A stretch of 27,887 bases of DNA from Thiomargarita sp. (GCA_030635005.1 DAOVZS010000002.1:1-27887); one strand, 5' to 3'. Shown: positions 8,207-18,177, counted from the first letter of the stretch. A program made the numbers and translations. Notes: generated from the sequence alone by a model not told the origin.

Positions 8207-8220
8207 TTATTCACTGTCTT

Positions 8221-8249
8221 TTGTTATTGTATTCTGTACTTGTTATCAT
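8221..8249 (+). promoter_or_regulatory. Sigma70-like promoter for dapD-moeA
   Basis: TTGTTA at 8221-8226 and TATCAT at 8244-8249 are separated by an ideal 17 bases, 23 bases before the dapD ATG. It is back to back with the defence-operon promoter; the two -10 elements lie about 40 bases apart on opposite strands. Confidence 0.5.
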
Positions 8250-8272
8250 AAAACTATTTAGATACTCAAAAA

Positions 8273-9085
8273 ATGCAAAATATTATTGAACAAGCTTTTG
8301 ACAAACGTGCTGAACTCAATTCACAACAGGTGAGTCTTGAGATTAAAGAAGCAGTCACAGAAACGCTTGAGTTATTGGATCAAGGGCGTTTACGTGTGGC
8401 AGAAAAAAAAGACGGAAAATGGATAGTCAATCAATGGATTAAAAAAGCAGTCTTATTATCATTTCGATTGGCGGATAATGATTTGATTAAAGGTGCTGAA
8501 ACCAATTATTATGATAAAGTGCCCTCTAAATTTGCTGATATCAGTTCACGTGAATTTCGGGAACAAGGCATACGTGTTGTGCCACCTGCAACGGTGCGTA
8601 AAGGAGCTTATATTGCATCTGATGTGGTTTTAATGCCTTCTTATGTGAATATTGGGGCTTATGTAGATCAAGGCACGATGATAGATACTTGGGCAACAGT
8701 GGGATCGTGTGCTCAAATTGGTAAAAATGTGCATTTATCTGGCGGTGTGGGGATCGGAGGCGTGTTAGAACCCATACAAGCCAGTCCAACGATTATTGAA
8801 GATAATTGTTTTATTGGGGCACGTTCTGAAATTGTAGAAGGGGTGATTGTAGGGGAAGGGGCAGTTATTTCCATGGGTGTGTATATTGGACAAAGTACTA
8901 AAATCTATCATCGTGATACCGACACAGTGAGTTATGGATATATTCCACCGGGTTCTGTGGTCGTTTCAGGTAATTTACCCTCTGCTGATGGTAAATATAG
9001 CCTTTATTGTGCCGTTATTGTGAAACAAGTGGATGAAAAAACACGAGGTAAAGTGGGTTTAAATGAATTATTAAGGGATATTTGA
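8273..9085 (+). CDS. dapD: 2,3,4,5-tetrahydropyridine-2,6-dicarboxylate N-succinyltransferase
   Basis: A 270-residue cytoplasmic enzyme that transfers succinyl from succinyl-CoA to tetrahydrodipicolinate in the succinylase branch of lysine and meso-diaminopimelate synthesis. The N-terminal helical part contains LRVAEKKDGKWIVNQWIKKA. The middle is a left-handed beta-helix of hexapeptide repeats (about residues 95-215), including DQGTMIDTWATVGSCAQIG and GARSEIVEGVIVGEGAVIS. The C-terminal part has SLYCAVIVKQVD. Length agrees with the Escherichia coli enzyme (about 274). It is an ordinary housekeeping gene and marks the right border of the defence island. moeA begins 3 bases after its stop, so the two share a transcript although their pathways are unrelated. 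Confidence 0.97.
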   Translation: MQNIIEQAFDKRAELNSQQVSLEIKEAVTETLELLDQGRLRVAEKKDGKWIVNQWIKKAVLLSFRLADNDLIKGAETNYYDKVPSKFADISSREFREQGIRVVPPATVRKGAYIASDVVLMPSYVNIGAYVDQGTMIDTWATVGSCAQIGKNVHLSGGVGIGGVLEPIQASPTIIEDNCFIGARSEIVEGVIVGEGAVISMGVYIGQSTKIYHRDTDTVSYGYIPPGSVVVSGNLPSADGKYSLYCAVIVKQVDEKTRGKVGLNELLRDI

Positions 9086-9088
9086 TAT

Positions 9089-10318
9089 ATGACAACATCT
9101 AACACAGTGCTGTCTGTTGAAGAAGCCTTAGCGCACATTAGTCAAAATTTACAGCCAGTATGTAATGAAGAGCACATCGCGATACGCAGTGCCTTAGGCA
9201 AAATTTTATCTCAAGATGTACATTCAAACATTAACGTGCCACCCTATGATAATTCAGCGATGGATGGCTATGCAGTACGTGCTGCTGATTTACCCAGCCA
9301 AGGTAAGGTACAATTAACCCTAATAGGGACTTCATTTGCGGGAAAACCCTATACAGAATCAGTTCAAGCAGGACAATGTGTTAGAATTTTCACCGGTGCT
9401 GTGATTGCCAAAGGCACCGATACTGTGATTATGCAAGAACATGTTGAATGTGCTGATAATATGATCAGCATTGGATCAGAGCATAAAAACGGACAACATG
9501 TGCGCCCTATCGGTGAAGATATTAAGATAGGTCAAGTTGTCTTAAAAAAAGGAAAACAACTGACTCCAGCAGATATTGGCTTGTTATCTTCGATGGGTAT
9601 TCCAGAAGTGACGGTGTTTCGTCGTTTACGTGTAGCCTTTTTTTCTACGGGTGATGAATTATGTCCTGTCGGTACAGTATTACAAACAGGGCAAATTTAT
9701 GATAGCAATCGTTATACACTACATGGTATGTTGACACGATTAGGTGTTGACATGATTGATATGGGGGTTGTACATGATACACCCGAAGCAACAGAGCAGG
9801 CTTTTTTATCAGCCGCACAATGCAGTGATGTGATTATTACCTCAGGCGGTGTATCTGTGGGAGATGCTGATTATGTCACCGATACCTTACAGCGTATTGG
9901 GAAGGTAAATTTTTGGAAAGTCGCCATGAAACCGGGTAAACCTTTAACATTTGGCACGGTTCAAAAAGCAACATTTTTTGGTTTACCGGGCAATCCTGTC
10001 TCTGCAATGGTCACGTTTTATCAATTTGTACGTCCGGCCTTACTACAAATGATGGGGCAAGAGAACATAACCCCTTTCCGTATCACCGTCCCTTGTCTCT
10101 CACGCTTGAAAAAACGTCCCGGTCGTTTAGAATTTCAACGAGGAATACTCGAAAAAAATGAACACGGTGAATTAGTAGTCCGATCGACGGGAAAACAAGG
10201 TTCAGGCATTTTGATGTCAATGAGTCAGGCGAATTGTTTTATTATCTTGCCTAAAGCCTGTGAACATGTGGAAGTAGGCAATCATGTATTAGTTGAACCG
10301 TTTGCAGGTTTGATTTAG
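9089..10318 (+). CDS. moeA: Molybdopterin molybdenumtransferase MoeA
   Basis: A 409-residue cytoplasmic enzyme that inserts molybdate into adenylylated molybdopterin, the last step of molybdenum cofactor synthesis. MoeA_N (about 10-175) has the characteristic PPYDNSAMDGYAVR. The MoCF-binding domain (about 185-325) has TSGGVSVGDADYV and GLPGNPVSAMVTF. The C-terminal MoeA_C barrel covers about 335-405. Length is normal for the family. It follows dapD by 3 bases on the same strand. Molybdoenzymes such as nitrate reductase or DMSO/polysulfide-reductase relatives fit a sulfur bacterium, but none is encoded in the window. Confidence 0.97.
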   Translation: MTTSNTVLSVEEALAHISQNLQPVCNEEHIAIRSALGKILSQDVHSNINVPPYDNSAMDGYAVRAADLPSQGKVQLTLIGTSFAGKPYTESVQAGQCVRIFTGAVIAKGTDTVIMQEHVECADNMISIGSEHKNGQHVRPIGEDIKIGQVVLKKGKQLTPADIGLLSSMGIPEVTVFRRLRVAFFSTGDELCPVGTVLQTGQIYDSNRYTLHGMLTRLGVDMIDMGVVHDTPEATEQAFLSAAQCSDVIITSGGVSVGDADYVTDTLQRIGKVNFWKVAMKPGKPLTFGTVQKATFFGLPGNPVSAMVTFYQFVRPALLQMMGQENITPFRITVPCLSRLKKRPGRLEFQRGILEKNEHGELVVRSTGKQGSGILMSMSQANCFIILPKACEHVEVGNHVLVEPFAGLI

Positions 10319-10324
10319 AAAAAT

Positions 10325-10343
10325 GATGCCCCATAGGGGTATC
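10325..10343 (+). terminator. Short hairpin after moeA, weak terminator candidate
   Basis: GATGCCCC and GGGGTATC pair as an eight-base stem (one G-U pair) around a three-base loop, seven bases after the moeA stop. No run of T follows, so it is a poor intrinsic terminator. It may be an attenuating or mRNA-end hairpin before the kinase array. Confidence 0.3.
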
Positions 10344-10378
10344 TGTCTTGGGGATAAATCCACCACAAATAGTATACA

Positions 10379-12958
10379 ATGATGAAAATACCCTTTTATC
10401 ACCGTCTTGATTTTCGTATCATCACCCTATTCTCTCTGGTGTTATTTATGGGTTCGTTGTTGGGTCTTTTTGGAGCACGTTATATTGCAGAACGTGATTT
10501 TCATACGCTATTGCATCGACAGTTTCGTATTGCAAGTAATATGGCGGAAAATGCCTTTAGCCAAATTGGACAAATGGGTTTGAATGAAACGAAACATTTT
10601 TTATTGCATCATGAATTGCATGACGCTATTGACAGTAAAAATACCCAAATTATCCAGACACAAATGGAAGATCTCCTGAAAGAATCCAATGCAGATATCA
10701 CTATATTGCTTGATCATCAAGGACGTGTGTTTTACCATTCCCAAGATCCACAGCAAACAGGTGTATCCCGTATCTCACACAGCATCGTACGTAACGCGAT
10801 TCTTAATAATGAAGACAGTATTTCTATTTTACAAGAATTAGACAATTTCATTATTTATGCCTCAGGACGCTTATTAACGCCTAAAAATCGTCTAAAAGCT
10901 ATTATTCTCATAGGCTATGCTATTAATGATCCTCTTATTAAAAACCTCAGCAAAAATACAGATATTGGGATTACTTTGGTAAGACGTAGAGCGATTATGG
11001 CTTCCACCTTTAATGAACAAAATAAGCGGTTAAAAACGATTCCCATGCAGTGGGTTAATTATCAAATCATGTTGCAATCCTATCATATTATCAATAGAAT
11101 ACGATTTAATAAGACGACTTACTTCAGTCATGCCCAACAATTAAAACTCATGGATCCCATGCAAGAAGGGTCTATTTTATTCACGATTCCCACGCTTCAA
11201 TTAGATAAAATTAAATATCAGCTGTTACATGAATTTACCTTACTGTTTACACTTCAATTTATACTGATTAGCCTGTTTGGTTTGCGTTTTTCAAAACGTT
11301 TGCTGAAACCATTACACCAACTGTTCTTATTTACGCATCATAAAAACCAAAAACAATTACAGTGCTCAGAACGGGACGAAATCGGTGCATTAGCACGCCG
11401 TTTTAATACACTGTTCCGTGATATCCAAAGTAAAAACAATGAGTTGGAACAACGTGTCGAAGAACGTACCAAAGATCTACGTATTGCGAAAGAACAGGCG
11501 GATGCAGCCAATAATGCGAAAAGTGAATTTTTGTCTAATATGAGCCATGAAATTCGAACCCCCCTTAATGCGGTGATTGGATTTTCTGAACTTTTACTAC
11601 AAATGGTGACGGATAAAAAACAAGCTAATTATCTCTCGGGTATTAAAATAGCAGGCAACACATTACTGACCTTAATTAATGAGATACTGGATCTTGCCAA
11701 AATTGAAGCCGGACGTTTAGAGATTCAACGTCAGGCTATTGATCCTAGAATCATTTTTAAAGAATTAGAACAACTGTTTGCCCTAAAAATTCAAGAAAAA
11801 TGTTTAAAATTTGAAGTCAATATTAATAAGAATTTCCCTACCGTCTTATTATTAGATGATAATCGTTTACGACAAGTCTTACTCAATTTAATCAGTAATG
11901 CCATCAAATTTACTGAAACTGGCAACATCACACTTAACATCAAACATAACAATAATCATAATAATACCATTGATTTAATCATTACCATACAAGATACAGG
12001 GATTGGTATTCCCAAACAAGAACAAGATAAGATTTTTGGTGCTTTTCAACAAATGGATGGACAAAGAAATCGAAAATATGGGGGCACAGGGCTGGGACTT
12101 GCGATCAGCAAACGACTCATTGAATTGATGAATGGCGAGATTAGTCTCCAAAGTCAAGTTGGGATAGGCAGTATCTTTAAAATAATTTTAAAAGATATTG
12201 ACATTAAACAAGAATCCAATGCCGTCAATACACATCAGATTGTTGATATCAATGCCTTTTTGTTTAAACCCGCAAAAATATTAGTAATAGATGATATTGA
12301 ATCCAATCGTCATGTGATTCATGAACATTTATCTCAAAGAAATTTAGAAGTCATAGAAGCCGATGATGGAGAAAGTGGCGTCAGAATCGCACAAGACATG
12401 CAACCTGATCTTATTTTTATGGATATCAGAATGCCTATAATGGATGGCTATGAAGCGACAAAGCAATTAAAAAATCACCCTAAAACTAAAAATATACCCG
12501 TTATCGCCCTCACAGCCAGCGTGATCAATCAACACTCAAAAAAACAATTCGATGGTTTTTTATCGAAACCCATTCAAATTTCAAAGTTGATTCATGAATT
12601 ATCACATCATTTAAAATATACACTACAAGAGCAACAAGCTGTCATATTGTCTCCTCCGAAACAGAATACTGTCAATACTTTGACAGCTTCAGAGCGAGAA
12701 AAATTACCTGAGTTGATAGAAAAATTGGACAAAATGGTGTTGAGATTAAAAGAATTTAAAGGGGCATTAGAATTGGATAAAATAGAAATATTTGCACATG
12801 AAATCTGTCAGTTAGGGAAAACATATCATGTCGATTATTTATATCATTATGGTGAAGAATTGGATGAATTAGCTCAAAATTTTGAATCTACCAAGATTAG
12901 AACATTGTTAAATACATTTATGGCATTAAAACAACCCTTAAAAGAGTCTCTGACATGA
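10379..12958 (+). CDS. Membrane hybrid sensor kinase (sensor-HAMP-HisKA-HATPase-REC-tail)
   Basis: An 859-residue inner-membrane kinase. Transmembrane helices lie at about 11-33 and 284-306, enclosing a roughly 250-residue periplasmic sensor of Cache/CHASE-like appearance that I cannot assign to a named family. Then come HAMP (about 303-355), a short coiled coil, HisKA with an intact SHEIRTP (His390), HATPase with complete N, DTGIGIP and GGTGLGLAIS boxes, a receiver (about 635-745, Asp682 in FMDIRMPIMDG), and an 85-residue helical tail. The tail resembles an HPt and has a His in FAHEI at the place of the HPt histidine, but it lacks the following KG. It is the first of five consecutive kinase genes. 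Its stop overlaps the next start by 4 bases (ATGA), so translation is coupled. The signal sensed is unknown. Confidence 0.93.
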   Translation: MMKIPFYHRLDFRIITLFSLVLFMGSLLGLFGARYIAERDFHTLLHRQFRIASNMAENAFSQIGQMGLNETKHFLLHHELHDAIDSKNTQIIQTQMEDLLKESNADITILLDHQGRVFYHSQDPQQTGVSRISHSIVRNAILNNEDSISILQELDNFIIYASGRLLTPKNRLKAIILIGYAINDPLIKNLSKNTDIGITLVRRRAIMASTFNEQNKRLKTIPMQWVNYQIMLQSYHIINRIRFNKTTYFSHAQQLKLMDPMQEGSILFTIPTLQLDKIKYQLLHEFTLLFTLQFILISLFGLRFSKRLLKPLHQLFLFTHHKNQKQLQCSERDEIGALARRFNTLFRDIQSKNNELEQRVEERTKDLRIAKEQADAANNAKSEFLSNMSHEIRTPLNAVIGFSELLLQMVTDKKQANYLSGIKIAGNTLLTLINEILDLAKIEAGRLEIQRQAIDPRIIFKELEQLFALKIQEKCLKFEVNINKNFPTVLLLDDNRLRQVLLNLISNAIKFTETGNITLNIKHNNNHNNTIDLIITIQDTGIGIPKQEQDKIFGAFQQMDGQRNRKYGGTGLGLAISKRLIELMNGEISLQSQVGIGSIFKIILKDIDIKQESNAVNTHQIVDINAFLFKPAKILVIDDIESNRHVIHEHLSQRNLEVIEADDGESGVRIAQDMQPDLIFMDIRMPIMDGYEATKQLKNHPKTKNIPVIALTASVINQHSKKQFDGFLSKPIQISKLIHELSHHLKYTLQEQQAVILSPPKQNTVNTLTASEREKLPELIEKLDKMVLRLKEFKGALELDKIEIFAHEICQLGKTYHVDYLYHYGEELDELAQNFESTKIRTLLNTFMALKQPLKESLT

Positions 12959-15150
12959 AACGACCCTCCATATTAATTGTAGATGACGAAGCCCAAAATC
13001 GAAAAGTCTTAGCCAACACCTTAAATGAATGGGGATACAGTATTATTTTAGCGGATGATGGCTTACAAACCTTAGAATTATTGAAGACTAAAACACCACA
13101 CCTTATTTTATTGGATATTATGATGCCGGGAATGGATGGTTTTGAAGTCTGTCAGAAAATAAAGGCAGATCCTAATACAAAAGATATTCCTATTATTTTT
13201 CTCACCGCCCATACTGACACAGATAAAGTAGTTAAAGGCTTTCAACTCGGTGCAGTAGACTATATCACCAAACCTTTCAATAGTGCTGAATTAATACCAC
13301 GTGTTCAAACACATATTAAACTCAAAGCCACCGAAGAACAATTAATACAAAAAATACAAGAACTTGAAACCGCTAATCGGACCAAAAGTGAATTTCTGGC
13401 AACGATGAGTCATGAAATCCGCACGCCTATGAATGGGATTATTGGTTTAACCCAACTTGCTCAAAAAACAAGATTAACGTTTCAACAACAGGATTATCTT
13501 ACAAAAATTGATAGTTTAACGCATGTTTTATTGGATATCATTAATGATATTCTTGATTTCTCAAAAATTGAAGCTGGAAAATTAAATGTAGAACATATTA
13601 ATTTTTCTTTAGAAGAGGTTTTAAACAAGTTATTTAATACATTTTCTCTAAAAATTGAAGACAAAGGATTGACCTTATATAAAAATATTAGTAGCGATAT
13701 TCCACGTTATTTAATCGGTGATCCCTTACGATTGCTACAAATTTTGATGAATCTGACTGGCAATGCCTTAAAATTTACAGAAAAAGGTAAGATTCTAATT
13801 GCAGTCAACGTCATTAAAAAAGACGACACTTTTATCACACTAAAATTTTCGGTGCAAGATACAGGCATTGGCATTCCTTCAGAAATCAAAGAACATCTTT
13901 TTAAGGCTTTCACCCAAGCAGATAACACCATTTCTAGAAAATATGGGGGCACAGGTTTGGGACTGGCCATTTGTAAATGTTTGGTAACAATGATGGAAGG
14001 GGATATTTGGATAGACTCTATCGTAGGAGAAGGCAGTACTTTTAACTTTACGGCTCAGTTTAAATGTTCATCTGAACAAGAATGTTCAAAACAGCAGGCA
14101 CAGACAAAAGCAGTGCCCAGCATTAATACACTGCACGGAGCACGAATATTACTGGTTGAAGACAATCTCATTAATCAACAAGTGGCGAGAGAATCCCTAG
14201 AAAGTGAAGGTTTGGTGGTAAAAATTGCTAATAATGGTCAAGAAGCCATCACCGCAGTCACCAATAATTCATTTGATGTTGTATTAATGGATATACAAAT
14301 GCCAGAAATGGATGGGTATGAAGCGACACAAATTATAAGAAAAAATCAGTATACGCTCCCTATTGTTGCCATGACTGCACATGCTATGAACAGTGTTCGG
14401 GAGAAATGCTTATTGGTGGGTATGAATGATTATATTACGAAACCTATAGATTTAGAACTATTATTCAGTATCTTAAAAAAATGGATTAAACCAAAATCAA
14501 AACCGTACGCTATTCAAAAACATCAAAAAATTACAGGGGAACTTCCCAATACCTTACCTGGATTTGAGCTTAAGTCTGCGATTAAACGATTAGGGGGCAA
14601 TAAAAGTCTTTTTAAAATGTTGTTACACGATTTTGAACGAGACTATGCGCATGCAGCTATTGATCTTCGTTCAGCACTCGAGCATAACGAGATAGAAACG
14701 GCCTTAATATTAAGCCATACGCTCAAAGGTATTGCAGGTAATTTATCCGCAAATGAGTTACAAAAGGCACTGTCTGACTTAGAACGTGCTTTAAAACGCG
14801 ACAATTTTGAAGACGTGCTCATGGATAATGTTGAAATATCCCTAATAAAAGTGTTAGAATCTATCAAAACGATACCACAAGAAAATCAGAAAGACCTTGA
14901 AATCGAGGACACTCAGTCAATTCCATTAGATATTTCAATAGTGACACCCTTATTAATTAATTTACATCAAATGATTGAAAAACATAATGTTAATGCTGCG
15001 CATTCTTTAACAGCACTGTCAACTGCAATGAGTGGCACTGGTTTTTCAACAGAATTACACCATATCTCTGACTGTTTAAATCGCTTTGATTTCTCAAGCA
15101 CAAAAAAATCATTAAATATAATCGCAAAGAGATGCAATATAAAACTATAA
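12955..15150 (+). CDS. Soluble hybrid kinase with terminal HPt (REC-HisKA-HATPase-REC-HPt)
   Basis: A 731-residue cytoplasmic protein. The order is receiver (about 5-122, Asp54), short coiled coil, HisKA with SHEIRTP (His153), HATPase with intact boxes (DTGIGIP, GGTGLGLAIC), second receiver (about 392-508, Asp446 in LMDIQMPEMDG), and an HPt domain (about 540-630) with the canonical HTLKGIAGNL (His588). A roughly 90-residue C-terminal region follows and may be a second, histidine-less helical bundle. It is the only protein in the array with a true HPt, so it is the most likely exit point for phosphate to a response regulator. The N-terminal receiver can take phosphate from the membrane kinase encoded just before it, with which it overlaps by 4 bases. 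Its first 130 residues closely resemble those of the fifth array gene. Confidence 0.94.
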   Translation: MKRPSILIVDDEAQNRKVLANTLNEWGYSIILADDGLQTLELLKTKTPHLILLDIMMPGMDGFEVCQKIKADPNTKDIPIIFLTAHTDTDKVVKGFQLGAVDYITKPFNSAELIPRVQTHIKLKATEEQLIQKIQELETANRTKSEFLATMSHEIRTPMNGIIGLTQLAQKTRLTFQQQDYLTKIDSLTHVLLDIINDILDFSKIEAGKLNVEHINFSLEEVLNKLFNTFSLKIEDKGLTLYKNISSDIPRYLIGDPLRLLQILMNLTGNALKFTEKGKILIAVNVIKKDDTFITLKFSVQDTGIGIPSEIKEHLFKAFTQADNTISRKYGGTGLGLAICKCLVTMMEGDIWIDSIVGEGSTFNFTAQFKCSSEQECSKQQAQTKAVPSINTLHGARILLVEDNLINQQVARESLESEGLVVKIANNGQEAITAVTNNSFDVVLMDIQMPEMDGYEATQIIRKNQYTLPIVAMTAHAMNSVREKCLLVGMNDYITKPIDLELLFSILKKWIKPKSKPYAIQKHQKITGELPNTLPGFELKSAIKRLGGNKSLFKMLLHDFERDYAHAAIDLRSALEHNEIETALILSHTLKGIAGNLSANELQKALSDLERALKRDNFEDVLMDNVEISLIKVLESIKTIPQENQKDLEIEDTQSIPLDISIVTPLLINLHQMIEKHNVNAAHSLTALSTAMSGTGFSTELHHISDCLNRFDFSSTKKSLNIIAKRCNIKL

Positions 15151-15156
15151 AATCAT

Positions 15157-18100
15157 ATGAACATCCAAACTAAAATATCCAGTATTATTTTTATACTCAT
15201 TTTAGTGACGGGTATTGTCGCTATTATGAGTTCTTATCTCATTTCTAAAAAAATGCTTGAAAATGAGATTTATCATCATTTAAACAGTATTGCGATCTCA
15301 AAAGCAGAACATATTGAAACAATGTTACATCATGACGTTAATCGCGTTGTCAAAACCTTTGCAACTGCAACGGTTTTTTTAGATGCTCTTAGAAATAGTC
15401 CTCAAAAACATCTTGCAACTCAAAGAATTAAAGATTTAATTAAGATTTATGAGGATATTTCTCGGATAAGAATTTTGGATAAAGAGGGTAAGGTTGTTGT
15501 TTCAAGTCATTCTGACATTGATGCGGTGGGTAATGCTGAAATATTTGCTTCTGCTCAAAATAGGCCTTATATTCGTGATGTCCATATTTCTACAATAACA
15601 GAAACCCCTGTCTTGAGTATTGCAGCACCCATGTTTATCAAAGGTGAATTTGCGGGCATGATCATTGTTAATCAAGAGCTTGAACATGAATTATATCAAA
15701 TAACGACATCCTATCGACATGGGAAGACAGGCGAGATATATCTGATCAATAAAGATGGATATATGATAACCCCCTCACGTTTTAGAAAAGATACTTTTTT
15801 AAAAAGTACAATACCTGTCTTCAAATTAAAAGGATGTTTTACAGCTAAGATTGATTCTACGCCGTTGCCACATAGAAAAATAAATCTTTATAAAGATTAT
15901 CGAGGCGTCTTAGTGATTGGAACACACCGTCTCATTAAAAGTAACAGCCAGACGCTTTGGTATTTATTAGTAGAAATAGATGCAGAAGAAGCTTTTGCCC
16001 CAATCAATACACTGGTGCATCTCATGTCTCTATTTTTAATAGGCTTGTTAGGTGTGAGTGCGATCGTTGCTTTTTTTATCTCCAAACACATTACGCATCC
16101 GATTATCCAATTACATCAGCATGCAATCGCCATTGAAAAAGGGCGCTGGGATGCTCAAATACTACTTGATAGGCACGATGAAATTGGGCACTTATCAAAA
16201 GCATTCAATCGTATGACCCAAAAACTCACGAATTCCAAAAATGAATTAGAAAGACAGGTTGTGGAGAGAACAGTTGAATTATCCAACCGGATTGAAGAAA
16301 TTGAAGCACAAAAAATTATATTATATGACAGCGAATCGAAATACAAAGAACTCTTTAATAATATGACGAGTGGCGTTGCGGTGTATATTAGTATTGATCA
16401 CGGTAACAGTTTTATTTTTAAAGATTTTAATCATGCCGCAGAACAGATTGATCAGATAAAAAAATCAGAGCTTTTGGGTAAAACGCTTCTTAAGGTCTTT
16501 CCAGCTGTCAAAAAATTTGGAATAATAGAAGTTTTTCAACGCGTTTGGAAAACGGGTCAACCAGAATCTTATCCACTCACGTTATATATGGATAATAGGA
16601 TAATGGGATGGCGGGAAAATTATATTTATAAATTGTCAACGGGTGAAATTGTAGCCGTATATGATGATGTGACAAAACGTAAAAAGGCTGAAGATTCACT
16701 GATTAAAGCCAAAGAAGTCGCTGATTCTGCAAATCGTGCTAAAAGTGAATTTCTGGCTAATATGAGTCATGAAATTCGAACACCTATGAATGCTGTCATT
16801 GGATTTTCTGATCTTTTATCCAAAATAGTCCAAGATAATAAACAAAAGAGTTATTTATCCGCGATTCAAATCGCGGGACATACGCTACTGACGTTGATTA
16901 ATGATATTCTTGATTTAGCCAAAATCGAAGCAGGACGACTGGAAATCCACTTAGAAGCCATTAATCCAAGGCTGATTGTCGCCGAATTAGAACAATTGTT
17001 TGCACTTAAAATGGCAGAAAAAGGCTTAAAATTTATTGTTACAATTGATAACTCATTGCCACTCGCCCTCTTTTTGGATGAAAACCGTTTACGACAAGTG
17101 TTACTGAATCTTATCGGTAATGCTGTTAAGTTTACAGAACAGGGACACGTTAAAATTTATATCAAAACAGTAGGCAACGGTCATACTGTTGATTTCATTT
17201 GTAGCATAGAAGATACGGGCATTGGAATTCCCACAGATCAACAATCTAATATTTTTAAAGCTTTCCAACAAATGAAGGGACAAAATAGCCAGAAATATGG
17301 GGGGACTGGACTTGGGTTGGCGATTAGTAAACGATTGATTGAAATGATGAAAGGTACATTGACGTTGACAAGTCAGGTCGGAGTGGGAAGTCTGTTTAAA
17401 ATAACCTTAAAGGATATTAAGGTGTATGATGTTGTTGTCCCCATAAAAATGGAAAATACTTTTGATATTACAACCATTTCATTTGAATCAGCTACAATAT
17501 TGGTTGTGGATGATATAGAATCTAATCGTGATGTTATTCGTGAAAATTTATCCCAAGTCAATTTAGACGTGATTGAAGCCGATAATGGACAAAAAGGCAT
17601 TCTTTTTGCACAAGAATATCAACCCGCACTTATTTTAATGGATATCAGAATGCCCATTATGGATGGGTATGAAGCGACAAAACTTTTGAAAAATAATCCA
17701 CGCACACAAAAAATACCCGTGATAGCATTAACAGCTTGTGTGATGGGAGAACACGTCAAATCAAATGCATTTGATGGTTTCTTGTCTAAACCTGTTCAAA
17801 TATCAACACTCTTGACTGAATTATCACATTTTTTAAAGCACAGCACGCACCCCGTAAAACCACAAAAAACTGACATCCAAAACATTGAACCTCTGTGCAT
17901 TTCAGAACAAGAGAAACTGTCAGAATTAGTGGATAAACTGCTACAATTAATACCCATTTTGGAAAAATTTAGCGGAGCATTAGATTTAGATCAAATTGAG
18001 CATTTTGCTCAGAAGATCCATATGTTAGGAGAACAGTATCATATCTTATGCCTCCAAAAGTATGCAAACGAGTTGTCTGCAGTTGTTAGAAATTTTGATT

Positions 18101-18177
18101 CAGCACATATTCGACACCAATTAAAAAGATTACCCAATATGATCACATTGTTACAAAAATATGAAAATACAAACTAA
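15157..18177 (+). CDS. Membrane hybrid sensor kinase with dCACHE sensor (dCACHE-HAMP-PAS-HisKA-HATPase-REC-tail)
   Basis: A 1006-residue inner-membrane kinase. The first helix is at about 9-31. A dCACHE-type periplasmic ligand-binding domain (about 35-285) contains ETPVLSIAAP and GEIYLINKDGYMITPS, segments typical of this fold, which usually binds small metabolites such as amino or organic acids. The second helix is at about 290-312. HAMP, coiled coil and one PAS domain (about 405-525) follow. The HisKA is intact (His538 in SHEIRTP), as are the HATPase (DTGIGIP, GGTGLGLAIS) and the receiver (Asp829 in LMDIRMPIMDG). The HPt-like tail carries Gln, not His, at the phosphoacceptor place (FAQKI). 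It starts 6 bases after the preceding gene and its last 17 bases overlap the next gene in another frame. It is a close paralogue of its two membrane-bound neighbours. Confidence 0.94.
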   Translation: MNIQTKISSIIFILILVTGIVAIMSSYLISKKMLENEIYHHLNSIAISKAEHIETMLHHDVNRVVKTFATATVFLDALRNSPQKHLATQRIKDLIKIYEDISRIRILDKEGKVVVSSHSDIDAVGNAEIFASAQNRPYIRDVHISTITETPVLSIAAPMFIKGEFAGMIIVNQELEHELYQITTSYRHGKTGEIYLINKDGYMITPSRFRKDTFLKSTIPVFKLKGCFTAKIDSTPLPHRKINLYKDYRGVLVIGTHRLIKSNSQTLWYLLVEIDAEEAFAPINTLVHLMSLFLIGLLGVSAIVAFFISKHITHPIIQLHQHAIAIEKGRWDAQILLDRHDEIGHLSKAFNRMTQKLTNSKNELERQVVERTVELSNRIEEIEAQKIILYDSESKYKELFNNMTSGVAVYISIDHGNSFIFKDFNHAAEQIDQIKKSELLGKTLLKVFPAVKKFGIIEVFQRVWKTGQPESYPLTLYMDNRIMGWRENYIYKLSTGEIVAVYDDVTKRKKAEDSLIKAKEVADSANRAKSEFLANMSHEIRTPMNAVIGFSDLLSKIVQDNKQKSYLSAIQIAGHTLLTLINDILDLAKIEAGRLEIHLEAINPRLIVAELEQLFALKMAEKGLKFIVTIDNSLPLALFLDENRLRQVLLNLIGNAVKFTEQGHVKIYIKTVGNGHTVDFICSIEDTGIGIPTDQQSNIFKAFQQMKGQNSQKYGGTGLGLAISKRLIEMMKGTLTLTSQVGVGSLFKITLKDIKVYDVVVPIKMENTFDITTISFESATILVVDDIESNRDVIRENLSQVNLDVIEADNGQKGILFAQEYQPALILMDIRMPIMDGYEATKLLKNNPRTQKIPVIALTACVMGEHVKSNAFDGFLSKPVQISTLLTELSHFLKHSTHPVKPQKTDIQNIEPLCISEQEKLSELVDKLLQLIPILEKFSGALDLDQIEHFAQKIHMLGEQYHILCLQKYANELSAVVRNFDSAHIRHQLKRLPNMITLLQKYENTN

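Noticed and set aside
6094..8207. A retron, since TIGR02646 HNH nucleases with an ATPase partner accompany some retrons
   Set aside because: No reverse transcriptase gene or msr-msd-like RNA region is present in the neighbourhood.
6094..8207. dndB and dndC in their usual place before dndD
   Set aside because: The two products here have HNH and ABC-type ATPase motifs; no PAPS-reductase-like PP-loop (DndC) or DndB features are seen.
8172..8207. ATG at 8207 as the ptuA start
   Set aside because: It is upstream of the extended -10 element and adds a hydrophobic stretch not expected in this ATPase; the ATG at 8171 has a ribosome site.
10348..10378. TTGGGG and TATACA as a promoter for the first array kinase
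   Set aside because: The spacing is 19 bases and the -10 would touch the ATG, leaving no leader; probably chance.
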